Below are positions 34,289 to 45,900 of a stretch of DNA of 64,000 nucleotides, piece by piece (the stretch's first letter is position 1; each line of letters begins with the position of its first letter). Below the pieces are notes generated by a model. The model was given only the letters and a program-made list of their open reading frames with translations, did no database searches and had not been told where the DNA came from. The DNA comes from Mytilus galloprovincialis (taxonomy: Eukaryota; Mollusca; Bivalvia; Mytilida; Mytilidae), in the NCBI RefSeq assembly GCF_965363235.1, contig NC_134848.1:61280181-61344180 (forward strand). Reading direction: 5' to 3'. Made by a program: the position numbers and the translations under genes.

Positions 34289-35196
34289 CAAGTTGTTTCA
34301 AAACACATTTCGGTAAATCCCAATAGCGAGAAAATTATTCAGTTTCTATTTTGAATATATAAAAAAATCTATAAATACTTCTGGTTGCTTGAAGCTAAGA
34401 ATTTTGGCAATTTCTTAAAGAACATTCATTTTAAGAACTTTTATTTGGTATTAAGTCAGCGCCGTTTTAACTAGCTTCATTTAAAAATTAAAGTTGGGGA
34501 AAATATGTTTGCCGAGCGGAACGAGGAAAATATAAAATTGTTAGCTTCCTAAGGAAGTGCCAACTATGCATGCCCAGTCAATATTGTGTAATTCTTGCAA
34601 TGATTTTCTACCCCAGAAATAGACAACCTTAGCTTTTCTGGGGCATATTAAACTTCAGAATTCTGGGTCTTCAATACTCTTCCACTTATATAGTACTTGT
34701 TAACAGTTTAGCCTGTTTAACTCTTTTGATTCTTGTGTCACTTGTGAGTATTTTGTAAACGAAACGCGGGTCTGGTGCACAATATTTCAATGCATAGACA
34801 ACCAACAAAAAATGTTGATATAATAGTACTACATACATGAGGTCAAAATATGACCGCCTCTCCCAGTTTTTTTTTTGAAAGTCAAGTTGTTTCAAAACAC
34901 ATTTCGGTAAATCCCAATAGCGAGAAAATTATTCAGTTCCTATTTTGAATATATAAAAAAATCTATAAATACTTCTGGTTGCTTGAAGCTAAGAATTTTG
35001 GCAATTTCTTAAAGAACATTCATTTTAAGAACTTTTATTTGGTATTAAGTCAGCGCCGTTTTAACTAGCTTCATTTAAAAATTAAAGTTGGGGAAAATAT
35101 GTTTGCCGAGCGGAACGAGGAAAATATAAAATTGTTAGCTTCCTAAGGAAGTGCCAACTATGCATGCCCAGTCAATATTGTGTAATTCTTGCAATG
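34289..35196 (+). repeat. 314-bp direct repeats around a family D copy
   Basis: 34289-34602 and 34883-35196 are nearly identical (I see about one difference) at a fixed offset of 594 bp. The 280 bp between them is a copy of 32065-32335. The repeats start and end in ordinary sequence and contain no coding region. A recent tandem duplication of a 594-bp unit, cut short, explains it best. Confidence 0.85.
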
Positions 35197-35199
35197 TTC

Positions 35200-35525
35200 T
35201 GGCAAAAATATAGAATGGTTAAAAGTTTTCTGCAATATCCTAATTGTGACAAAAATATATAGAGTGGTAATTTAAGAAGATTTCTAAAATCTTACGGCAA
35301 ACGTTCAGACTCTTAATTATCTTAGTTTTCTTACAATCTTAATGCAAACATTGACGTTTCTGTAAACTTGCCTCAAGCTTGACGCATGATGATTGCAGGA
35401 AATTTGTAGCAAGCGGCAAACATATGCATACACTATTTTCTGTATTCCTGCAAACGTTTTGTTAAACGGAAACATATGTAGCTAGTCTGCTGCAAGTTTG
35501 CGACACACATTTCAGCTAGTCCTGC
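35200..35525 (-). repeat. Repeat rich in TTTGCAG / GCAAACTTGC, copy 2 (inverted)
   Basis: Reverse-oriented relative of 17560-17770, with phrases such as 'tcttacggcaaacg', 'caaacattgacgtttctg' and 'gcaagcggcaaac'. Confidence 0.55.
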
Positions 35526-35903
35526 TCGTAAAATCATGAGGCATTCCCTCCTCAATTATCAAAACCAGCAGTAACTATTTACAGTAATTATTATTTACAA
35601 ATCAAAACTATATACATCTGGGATCTAAGGAGTTCTAGGTGTGAGAAGCTCCTGTCAAGGCCTATGGCAGGATGGTAAATAAAGGCTGGCCTTGAACTCT
35701 TCTTGACTGTGTAGCTGCTGTTGTAGCTTTTTCTAATAGTGCGTTCCACATGTTCCATTCCCTGGTTGATCTTGGGAAGAAGGAGTACATGTACTGGTCT
35801 TATAGAGTACGCTGTTGGTGTATGCGGTGGCCTAGCTCCTTTGGTCCGTGTCGGAATCTCCGGGTTCAGTGTAATAGTTTGAAGGGTCAATATCCACTAA
35901 GGC

Positions 35904-36039
35904 CAGTGGCGGATCCAGAAATTCTCATAAGTGGGGGCCCACTGACTGACCAGTCACGCTTCCGTGATTCCCTATATAAGCAACCAGATTTTCCCAAAAA
36001 GGGGGGGGGCGGCCCCCCTTCCCCCTAAATCCGCCTCTG
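35904..36039. mobile_element. Short TIR element CAGTGGCGGATCC, 5-bp duplication, copy 2
   Basis: AAGGC flanks both sides (35899-35903, 36040-36044). Ends CAGTGGCGGATCCAG and inverted CAGAGGCGGATTTAG. Inserted inside the LINE remnant. Confidence 0.8.
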
Positions 36040-36109
36040 AAGGCTATTGTCTGTGGATCTTGAAGGCCATAGTGAGACGTTCACTTCCACTTGTATTTTT
36101 GTCCATCTG

Positions 36110-36500
36110 ATGAGCTAAGCCTTTTTCAACTGATTTTTATAGTTCGTTAAAATTCTTATGTTGTACTGTTATACGACTGTCCCAGGTTAGGGGGAGGGTT
36201 GGGATCCCGCTAACATGTTTAACCCCGCAACATTATTCATGTGTGTGCCTGTCCCAAGTCAGTAGCCTGTAATTCAGTGGTTGTCGTTTGTTTATGTGTT
36301 ACATATTTGTTTTTCGTTCATTTTTTTTTACATAAATAAGGCCGTTATACATGTTATACTAAGTTTCTCGTTTGAATTGTGTTACATTGTCTTATCGGGG
36401 CCTATTACAGCTGACTATGCGGTATGGGCTTTGCTCATTGTTGAAGGCCGTACGGTGACCTATAGTTGTTAATGTCTGTGTCATTTTGGTCTTTTGTGAA
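36110..36500 (-). repeat. Dispersed repeat family A (reverse copy)
   Basis: Reverse complement of the family with 'gacaaccactgaattacagg' and 'cttcaacaatgagcaaagcc'. It interrupts the LINE remnant. Confidence 0.65.
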
Positions 36501-36930
36501 TAGTCTCTTTTTTATAAAGTGCAGCGGCGATCTTTAAGAGGCTCCCATCTTAGTCTCTCCATCAAAGTGCTGACACAACCTGGGGATACGTCTTAGTATT
36601 CATTGAACACGAACCTAGTTGCCCTTCTCTGTACTTGTTCTAGGTCTTTTTTAAGGTTTTTCCATGATTTGGTGGAGTTTCTAAAAATATGGTACGATTT
36701 AGCGAAGGTACGAGTTGGTGTATACCTTGGGAAGAATAGCTTCTATCATTAAAAAAAAGTAATGTTTTATCTATTTACTTTTAATACCGATTTTAATGAA
36801 ATCATCAAATATGAAATTAATTATTTTGATGGGCTTATTTAAAACACAACGTGTTTAATTAGGTGATTGAAGACTATTTAGTATTCGTAATGACAGAAGC
36901 GGTAACCGAATATTGGGCAAAAATAACAAA

Positions 36931-36941
36931 ATGAAACCCAG
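36931..36941 (+). CDS. DCTN6: DCTN6 coding exon 1 (MKP + AG)
   Basis: ATGAAACCCAG followed by the strong donor GTAAGT. It ends in phase 2, and the split codon AG|T gives the Ser that precedes VKIA in the family. Upstream out-of-frame ATG (36890) reads to a stop overlapping this start. Confidence 0.75.
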
Positions 36942-39900
36942 GTAAGTGTAATTATTCATAATCATATGCACAATGTATTCCGACAATTTGTCGTTATATC
37001 GCAGTTCATAGTGAAAAAAAATAAGTTGAAAAAACAGTGAAACGATTCAGAGTCGTTTTAGAGAGATATCAAATTAAATGACACATTTATTACAGCCATA
37101 AAGGGGGGTCTCATTGTGGGGGGGGGGGGGGGGGGGGGTTCTGATCCTGGATTCCACTTACTGTTTTGTCAGATTCCCATATCACGTTTACACTATGTAC
37201 CTAAGCAATCCTCATTTTTTTTGGATTTTTCCAGGTCCTGCTGTACTTCATTTCCTGTTTTTATGAAACAATAATCGTATTTCACGTGTCACGTTTACGA
37301 AAAATTGGCAATCTCGTGTCATGCTTAGACCCCATTGAGACCCACATTAAAAATAATGCTCAGTTCACAATTCACCTTATTGCCAATCCTGGCTGACCCA
37401 GCCGCTTGAACTTTTGATGCATACAACAATCACTTTTCTGTGGTGTTAGATATTTCGTTTTATGACGTCAAAATAATATGGGAACCTGTGTGATATTATC
37501 GAATTTATCAGTTGAATCAAGTGAAGTCATAAGACTGAGGTGCGCGGATTATAGTTTAATTCCCTTTTGAAGTGTTTTACGTCCTAACGTCAATTCTATT
37601 TCAATGCTCATCAAATTTGCTTTACTGTCCAAACAACGTTAACCTTTACTTCGTATTCACACAAGCGTATTTCAAATGAGAAATTGGATAATTTTAATTA
37701 AAATTGGGAAAGGAAATGGGGAATTGTTAGCCTATTCAAATCAATTTTGAATTAAAAAAGAAGAGTGTGTGAACGCAATTAGTGAATTCGATTCGAGTTC
37801 AATTCAAATCAAATGTCCTTGTGAACGAGACATAATATTAATTCATTAATAAAATGTTACATTGATTTACAATCAAGAAAGAGAGACCAATCAAAAGACA
37901 TGGAATGATTCATCATAACAAATGGACAAAATGGTTGTATTTACATCTCAAAAACTACTTGGAGACTAACCTGTTGGAAAAGTTTAAGGCCTGTCATCAA
38001 CTAGATATTAACAAAAGTTAAATGCAAGTTGTGTAAAATATTTATTTTGATCAATGGGCACTTTTTCCTGTTCCTGCATACGTACATCCGTCATTTTACA
38101 TGGCAAAATAAAAGGTGTAAAAATAAACAAGCACCTGAATTGCTTTTGATGGTTGATTCTGTCCACCCAATTACACCCCTTAACTCATGTTAACTTAGTC
38201 CAAATATAATTATGAAGTCTGGCACAAGGCTATTTTTTTTCTGGAACGCCTTCCTAAGACGTCAGACTTGGGACAGGCTGATATACACTTATCTGTATTT
38301 ATGCATCTGAATCTGTATACATCTACATTGTATTTTGGTAATTTGATTGAAATACTATATGTACAAGTATATTTAGTATTCTAAAAAGAACAAGTATTTT
38401 ATGCAGATTTTTTTCCTCTAAATTCCATTATTATTTGCAAACAAAAACTGATTATATTATAGAAATTCCTATCAGAGCATTCTGTCTTATTAGTCTGATG
38501 AATGGGATAATAGTTGATTCCCCACACTCATGACACTTACATGTACTTATACATATACCTATGCAGAGTTTAAAAGATTACATTTTGTTGATATTAAATT
38601 TCCGAAAGGGTAAAAGACCACCCAGATTTTAAATGACATTAATCAAATTACATATGTATGCTTTTAGTGTGAAGATTGCAGCAGGTGCCCTGGTTTGTGA
38701 TGAGTGTGAATTAGTAGGAGATATAACTATTGGTAGGTACAAACTAAGTGTGAATTAGTAGGAGATATAACTATTGGTAGGTACAAACTAAGTGTGAATT
38801 AGTAGGAGATACAACTATTGGTAGGTACAAACTTAGTGTGAATTAGTAGGAGATATAACTTTTGGTAGGTACAAACTAAGTGTGAATTAGTAGGAGATAT
38901 AACTATTGGTAGGTACAGACTAAGTGTGAATTAGTAGGAGATATAACTATTGGTAGGTACAAACTAAGTGTGAATAATTACAAATTAATGCCTGAAGCAA
39001 ACTTTTGATATTTCATTTTCAGCATATATCAGATAGATAAGACTAAGTGTTTTACATATAAAAAAGAAGATGTGGTATGATTGCCAAAGAGACAACTCTC
39101 GACAGGTGACCAAATGACACAGAAATTAACGACTACAGGTCACTGTATGGCCTTCAACAATGAGCAAAGCCCATACCGCAAAGTAAGCTTTAAAAGGCTC
39201 TCAAAATGACTAATGTATGAATGTAAAACAAATCAAACAAGAAAACTAACGGCCTATTAAATTTATGTACAGAAAATGAACGAAAAACAAATATGTAACA
39301 CATCAACAAACGACAACCACTGAATTACAGGCTCCTGTCTTTGGACAGGCACATACAGTTTAGTTTACATTTACTGACAGCTCTGGAATTACATTATTTT
39401 TTTATACGACTGCAAAAATTGAAAATACTTTTAGTTTTCGCACTCTAACTTTAGTAAATGTGAATAGAAATCTATGAAATTTTAACACAAGGTTTATTAC
39501 CACAAAAGGAAGGTTGGGATTGATTTTGGAAGTTTTGGTCCCAACATTTTAGGAATGAGGGGCCAAAAAGGGCCCAAAATAAGCATTTTCTTGGTTTTCG
39601 CACTATAACTTTAGTTTAAGTAAATAGAAATTTTGACACAAGGTTTATGACCACAAAAGGAAGGTTGGAATTGATTTTGGGAGTTTTTGTTTCAACAGTT
39701 TAGGAATTAGGGGCCAAAAAAGGGCCCAAATAAGCATTATTCTTGGTTTTCGCACAATAACTTTAGTATAAGTAAATAGAAATCGATGAAATTTAAACAC
39801 AAGGTTTATGACCACAAAAGGAAGGTTGAGATTGATTTTGGGAGTTAAGGTTTCAACAGTTTAGGAATTAGGGGCCAAAAAGGGGCCCAAATAAGCATTT

Positions 39901-42900
39901 TTCTTGGTTTTCGCACCATAACTTTAGCATAAGTAAATAGAAATGTATGAAATTTAAACACAAGGTTTATGACCATAAAAGGAAGGTTGGGATTGATTTT
40001 GGAAGTTTTGGTCCCAATAGTTTTGGAATAAGGGGCCCAAAGGGTCCAAAATTAAACTTTGTTTGATTTCATCAAAAATTGAATTATTGGGGTTCCTTGA
40101 TATGCCGAATCTAACTGTGTATGTAGATTCTTAATTTTTGGTCCCGTTTTAAAATTGGTCTACATTAAGGTCCAAAGGGTCCAGAATTAAACTTAGTTTG
40201 ATTTTAACAAAAATTGAATCCTTGGGGTTCTTTGATATGCTGAATCTAAAAATGTACATAGAATTTTTGATTATTGGCCCAGTTTTCAAGTTGGTCCAAA
40301 TCGGGGTCCAAAATTAATTTTGTTTGATTTCATCAAAAATTGAATAATTTGGGTTCTTTGATATGCCAAATCTAACTGTATATGTATCAAAAATTGAATA
40401 ATTGGGGTTCTTTGATATGCCAAATCTAACTGTATATGTAGATTCTTATTTTTTGGTCCCGTTTTCAAATTGGTCTACATTAAAGTCCAAAGGGTCCAAA
40501 ATTAAACTAAGTTTGATTTTAACAAAAATTGAATTCTTGGGCTTCTTTGTTATACTGAATCTAAACATGTACTTAGATTTTTGATTATGGGCCTAGTTTT
40601 CAAGTTGGTCCAAATCAGGATCCAAAATTATTATATTAAGTATTGTGCAATAGCAAGAAATTTTCAATTGGACAGTATTCAGCAATAGCAAGAAATCTTC
40701 AATTGAACAGTATTGTGCAATAGCAAATATTTTCAATTGCACAGTATTGCGCAATAGCAAAAAATATCTAATTGCACAATACATGTATTGTGCAATAGCA
40801 AGAAATTTTCATATTTTCAATGTGAGTTATCTTCCTTTGTCCAGAATTGTAGTTGAATCAACTTAAATCATTGCTTTATACAATATACAATGTATATTTA
40901 CTTTTACTACCATCTGATAAATTAAAACAATCTTTACCATTCAGTGATAACAAGCACTTATTTTACATTTTAATATGTATTTAAATGAGTAGTTGTTGTT
41001 GCAAACTCCATTAGAAATTTGAATTGAGATCAGTTTTGGAATAAGGGAAAGGGGGATGTGTAAAAAAAATTGGGGGGGGGGGGATTCAATTTTTTTATTT
41101 CAGATTTCATGAATAAAAAGAAAATTTCTTCAAACATTTTTTTGAGAGGATTAATATTCAACAGCATGTATTGTGAATTGCTCAAAGGCAAAAAAATTTT
41201 AAGTTCATTAGACCACATTCATTATGTGTCAGAAACCTATGCTGTGTCAACTATTTAATCACAATCCAAATTTAGAGCTGAATCCAGCTTGAATGTTGTG
41301 TCCATACTTGCCCCAACCGTTCAGGGTTCAATCTCTGCGGTGGTATAATGCTGCGCCCTGCGGAGCAACTGGTTATATGATAAATTTGTAAACCTTCATG
41401 AATTGTTATGAAACTTGGACAGAAGCTCTCAAGATTAAGAAATAACATTTAATGAAAATAAATTAGATTTGTGTTTTTAATTTCAATTTTACTTGTCAAC
41501 ATTACAATTTCTTCTGACAGCAGCAATCACAAGCACACAAGTTCCACAGAACCTTTTACAAATTTTCTATTATTGCTGGTTCTTAATCAGTTAACTATAC
41601 TGTAAATTCAGAAATTATTGCAATGTTTTTATTAATTGTAAAAATGCGACTGGGTTTATATAATGCAATAATTTAAACTCGCATTTTGAAATGTTTTTTT
41701 TATGAATTAAACAGGATTTTTTTTCAAAGTCACAGAAATTAAAATCGCATCTTAGTCTAAAATGACAAAATTGCAATAATAAATGCACACAATAATTTCT
41801 GAATTTACAGTCATTGCGGGAGCTCAATCAGTTTTGTACATGTGCTTAACCAGTAAATATGTATTATTACATGCACTTGTTTTATATAACTGCAGGTGCT
41901 AGAACAGTTGTTCATCCTAAGGCCAGAATTATAGCTGAAGATGGACCTATTTATATTGGAGAAAATAACATCATTGAAGAATTAGTACAGATTGTCAACA
42001 AGTAGGGTCAAAATTTATTTCAGTGATTTTCCTAGTGCTTAGGGGAAGGGGCCCAGGGCTCATCATGCTCATGCAATGGGAATAAATGTTCGTGAAATGT
42101 TGGCTTTGGGGAAAATATATTATAAAAAAGAAGATGTGGTATGATTGCCAATGAGACAACTCTCCAAAAGGGACCAGATGACACAGAAATTAACAACTGT
42201 AGGTCACTGTATGGCCTTCAACAATGAGCAAAGCCCATACCGCATAGTCAGCTATAAAAGTCCCCTAAATAACAATGTAAAACAATCCAAAAGAGAAAAC
42301 TAACGGCCTAATTTAAGTACAAAAAATGAACGCAAAACAAATATGTCTGCTTATGTGGAGGGCACACATCATCAGCCATGTGCAACTTGCTAGGGGGGTT
42401 TTTGGACATCCCCCCTTCCCCCAAGAAAATTTTGAAAAAATTGTTACAAAATTCTGCATTCTGAGAAGGAATAACTGCATGAACTGAAAACAAGATTCAA
42501 GAGATTTGTAAACAAAAAACCATGATACAACACCTACAAATTCTCAAGATGATGTCTACATTCGATTGGGAATTTTAGAGCTGAATATTTGGGAAAAAGA
42601 GCATAATTCTCTTTAGGATTTGGGCCCAAATACAGACCCAAAATGAGGGTTGGAAAATCCCTGTATTTACAGTTTTGATACAAATCCAATGTAGTAAACT
42701 AGTACTAGCAAGGCTAGTAAAATGTAATGTATAAAATAAACATTTGAAATACTGTAAATTCAGAAATTATTGAGATGTTTTTATTGATTGGTGTGAATTG
42801 CACTAACATGACTAATGAGAACTCACATTTTGATATCCAATTCATATATTGATATAAGAAGATGTGGTATGAGTGCCAATGAGACAACTCTCCATCCAAG

Positions 42901-45900
42901 TCACAATTTGTAACAGTAAACCATTACAGGTCAAAGTACAGCCATCAACATGGAGCTTTGATACAGATATTTATCGTCCTTCCCTACGCCTATATCATCC
43001 TGCTCTGTCGCTCAGTAATTCTTGTATCAAGACTTCAAAACGAGACCAGGCATTATCAGCGACGTCACAATGTGAGAGGAGAAGTTATCAGCGACGTCAC
43101 AATGCGAGAGAAGACGTTACCATGCATTTTTTTGTCAAGCGTAAAAGTGTCATAGGGAGATAGAAAAAGAACAGTAATAGAACGATAAACAGATAATCGG
43201 GTTTTCTTCGTATCTATATCGTAAAATATCAGCCGCTCGCTACGCTCACTTGCCAAAAAGGTTCACATTGTGGCTCCCGGGTGATAATTTACGATATCAA
43301 TGTGTAGAAAACCTGATAATCTATACCTATATGCAGATTTTTCTGAAATTACAATTATTAATCTCACATATTTGTCCTCTCTTCCAAAAATTGTTTAAGA
43401 TAAACTTACACAACTATTTCTGAATTCATATTATCTTAAAACCTTGTCACTAATTACTGCTTCCTTCAAGCATGAAATTGAAGATTGATCGATACATTTT
43501 TGATGTTTTCACACCATATTCAGGACTACTTGCTTTTTTGTGATGATAAGTTATTATTGATGGAGAAAGCCGTAATGCCTGAAGAGAATCATAGACCTTC
43601 TACAGGAAAACGGACAATCACTGTCAATTAAGATTGGAGTCAAAAGCAACAGTAACAAGCAGGTCTAGATCTTTAACTTATAAATTATTACCTCAGTAAC
43701 AGGCTAGTGGTTACCACTCGACCACCGAGGCCCCTGGAATTGAAGGCAGACATTTTCCAATTAAAAGTGACTGAGAGCATCATATTTTTTATGCCCCATT
43801 TATGGGCATTATGTTTTCTGGTCTGTGCGTCTGTCTGTGCGTTCGTCCGTCCGTCCGTCCGTCTGTCCCGCTTCAGGTTAAAGTTTTTGGTCGAGGTAGT
43901 TTTTGATGAAGTTGGAAGTTCAACTAACTTGAAACTTAGTATACATGTTCCCTATGATATGATCTTTCTAATTTTAATACCATAGTAGAGTTATTACCCC
44001 ATTTTCACAGTCCACTGAACATAGAAAATGATAGTGCGGATGGGGCATCTGTGTACTGGGGACACATTCTTGTTTTAAGGTGTGTCTACATTTTGAGTAA
44101 AAAGTCAATATTTTATTTCTATGTTGTTGGTTAGCTGACTTATTGAAATATAACCCTAAATTTCCTTTTCTCATTATGGTTATATTATTAACCAGATTCC
44201 TAATCAGTTTTTGACTAAAATGGCATAATTTATAATTTATTTTTCATTTATAGAAATCCAGAAGGGAAGTCTAGTTCTACACAGAATGTGATGATTATAG
44301 GAAACAATAATGTATTTGAGGTTGGATCATGTATCCTTAGACAATACAATATAAACAATCGGCACCAAAAACCAATATTCCGACATGTTCCTTATTGGCC
44401 AAAACAAACAAAAGTCCAAATAAGAATTTACTAGTCTGGGGCATCGGACTTGTGGCTAACGGTACAGACTGATATAAATGGGATGTACTCATTTATAGAT
44501 AGGTTAAGTTTAGTAGACCCTATTTTTATGCTCCATCTATGATAGTAGAGGGGTATTATGTTTTCTGGTCTGTGCCTCCTTTCGTTCGTCCGTCCATTCG
44601 TCTGTCTGTGCGTCCGTTCGTCCCACTTCAGGTTAAAGTTTTTGGTCAAGGTAGTTTTTGATGAAATTGAAGTCTAATCCACTTGAAACTTAGTACACAT
44701 GTTCCCCATGATATGATCTTTGTAATTTTAATGCCAAATTAAAGTTTTGACCCCAATTTCATGGTCCACTGAACATGGAAAGTTACTGTGCGAGTGGGGC
44801 ATCCGTGTACTATGGACACATTCTTGTTTCAGGATGTAAATGGAACCACACATATATTTTTATTTGCCCCATTGTTAAAAGTTTAAACCTGAGATTACTA
44901 TATGCATATTTGTATGTTATAGTACAGTCAGTGAACATGATGGCTAAAAGGATTGTGTATACTTAGTACCTACATATGTGTGAAAAGAAAAATAAAAACA
45001 AATAACAAACTCTTTGATATGAAATATTCGACCTAGTCACTCTTTGATGATACATTTTAGCAAATTAAACTCCATGCATATATCTTTGAATTTTTTTTAT
45101 TGTTGTTTAAAACATTTAATATGTATATTAAATATTGTTCAAAACATGAATTGTAAACAATGAGGAAAATTCAAAACGTAAAGTCCCTAATCAAATGGCA
45201 AAATCAAAAGCTCAAACACATCAAACAAATGGATAACAGCTGTCTTATTCCTGACTTAGTACAGGCACTTTCTTATAAAGTAATCTCAGTTCAAAACGAT
45301 CAAACAATCATTTTTATAAATGTAAAGTAAACAACTCGTACAAGAGACACGTGAAGCCATTTGAGCACTCAATTTGATCAAACCATACATTTAACACCAG
45401 TTCAGTTCAGTTTCTTGTATATTCCTCCATTAATTGTGGAGCACTACCCAAAGGGTATAGTTTTAGCAACTATGTATACCTTAAAACATAAGGAAACATT
45501 TAAAACACCTTTTATTGGTTAGTTTGTTGTATCAAGTTAGTGCATGTAATTTTTCACAATCAGCTGGTGATTGATTTTCTGTAAAAATCTTAATGCTTGA
45601 CGAGTTCAGGGTAAAATTCTGAGTTTTGACTGATCAGGTAAAAAAGTCCCAAAAGTCAGATTAAAAATTAACCAGATGCATGATGTCGATAAATCCCAAT
45701 AAACAAGGTGTAATTTTGAAAAAATGAAAAACAAATTTGCCTGATGCTTTAAAATGATATATTTTCCAATACCACCCACTGAATCTCACATTGGAAGGAA
45801 TTATTTGCTTGAATCTACTGTGTTTTATTTCTGGTATATAATTATTGTCCTTTGAAGGTTACTGCCGGTTTAATAATTTTATTATCATTATTATAAATAC

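Larger units (their letters stand above)
35580..36720 (-). mobile_element. LINE 3' remnant (CR1/Jockey-like), interrupted
   Basis: On the minus strand, near 36640-36560, a piece reads like the end of a non-LTR ORF2: NLKKDLEQVQRRATRFVFNE, with the family's 'LExVQRRAxRF' motif, then LMERLRWEPL. Downstream near 35.8-35.6 kb comes the matching end: PFFPR-like 'SFFPRST.EWN' and 'SLEAFK'-type text in mixed frames. Several stops and frame changes break it. It is split by a family A repeat (36110-36500) and by a small TIR element (35904-36039). Confidence 0.7.

Noticed and set aside
34289-35196. Direct repeats as terminal repeats of a retroelement
   Set aside because: The repeats do not start TG or end CA, there is no flanking target duplication, and the middle is only a non-coding dispersed repeat.
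36890-36934. Upstream ATG (MTEAVTEYW...) as the DCTN6 start
   Set aside because: It reads to a stop overlapping the next ATG. The ATG at 36931 gives the right phase and matches the family N-terminus.
38704-38976. 44-bp array as a CRISPR-like or regulatory repeat
   Set aside because: The unit is a plain copy of the exon-intron junction without unique spacers, in an animal intron.
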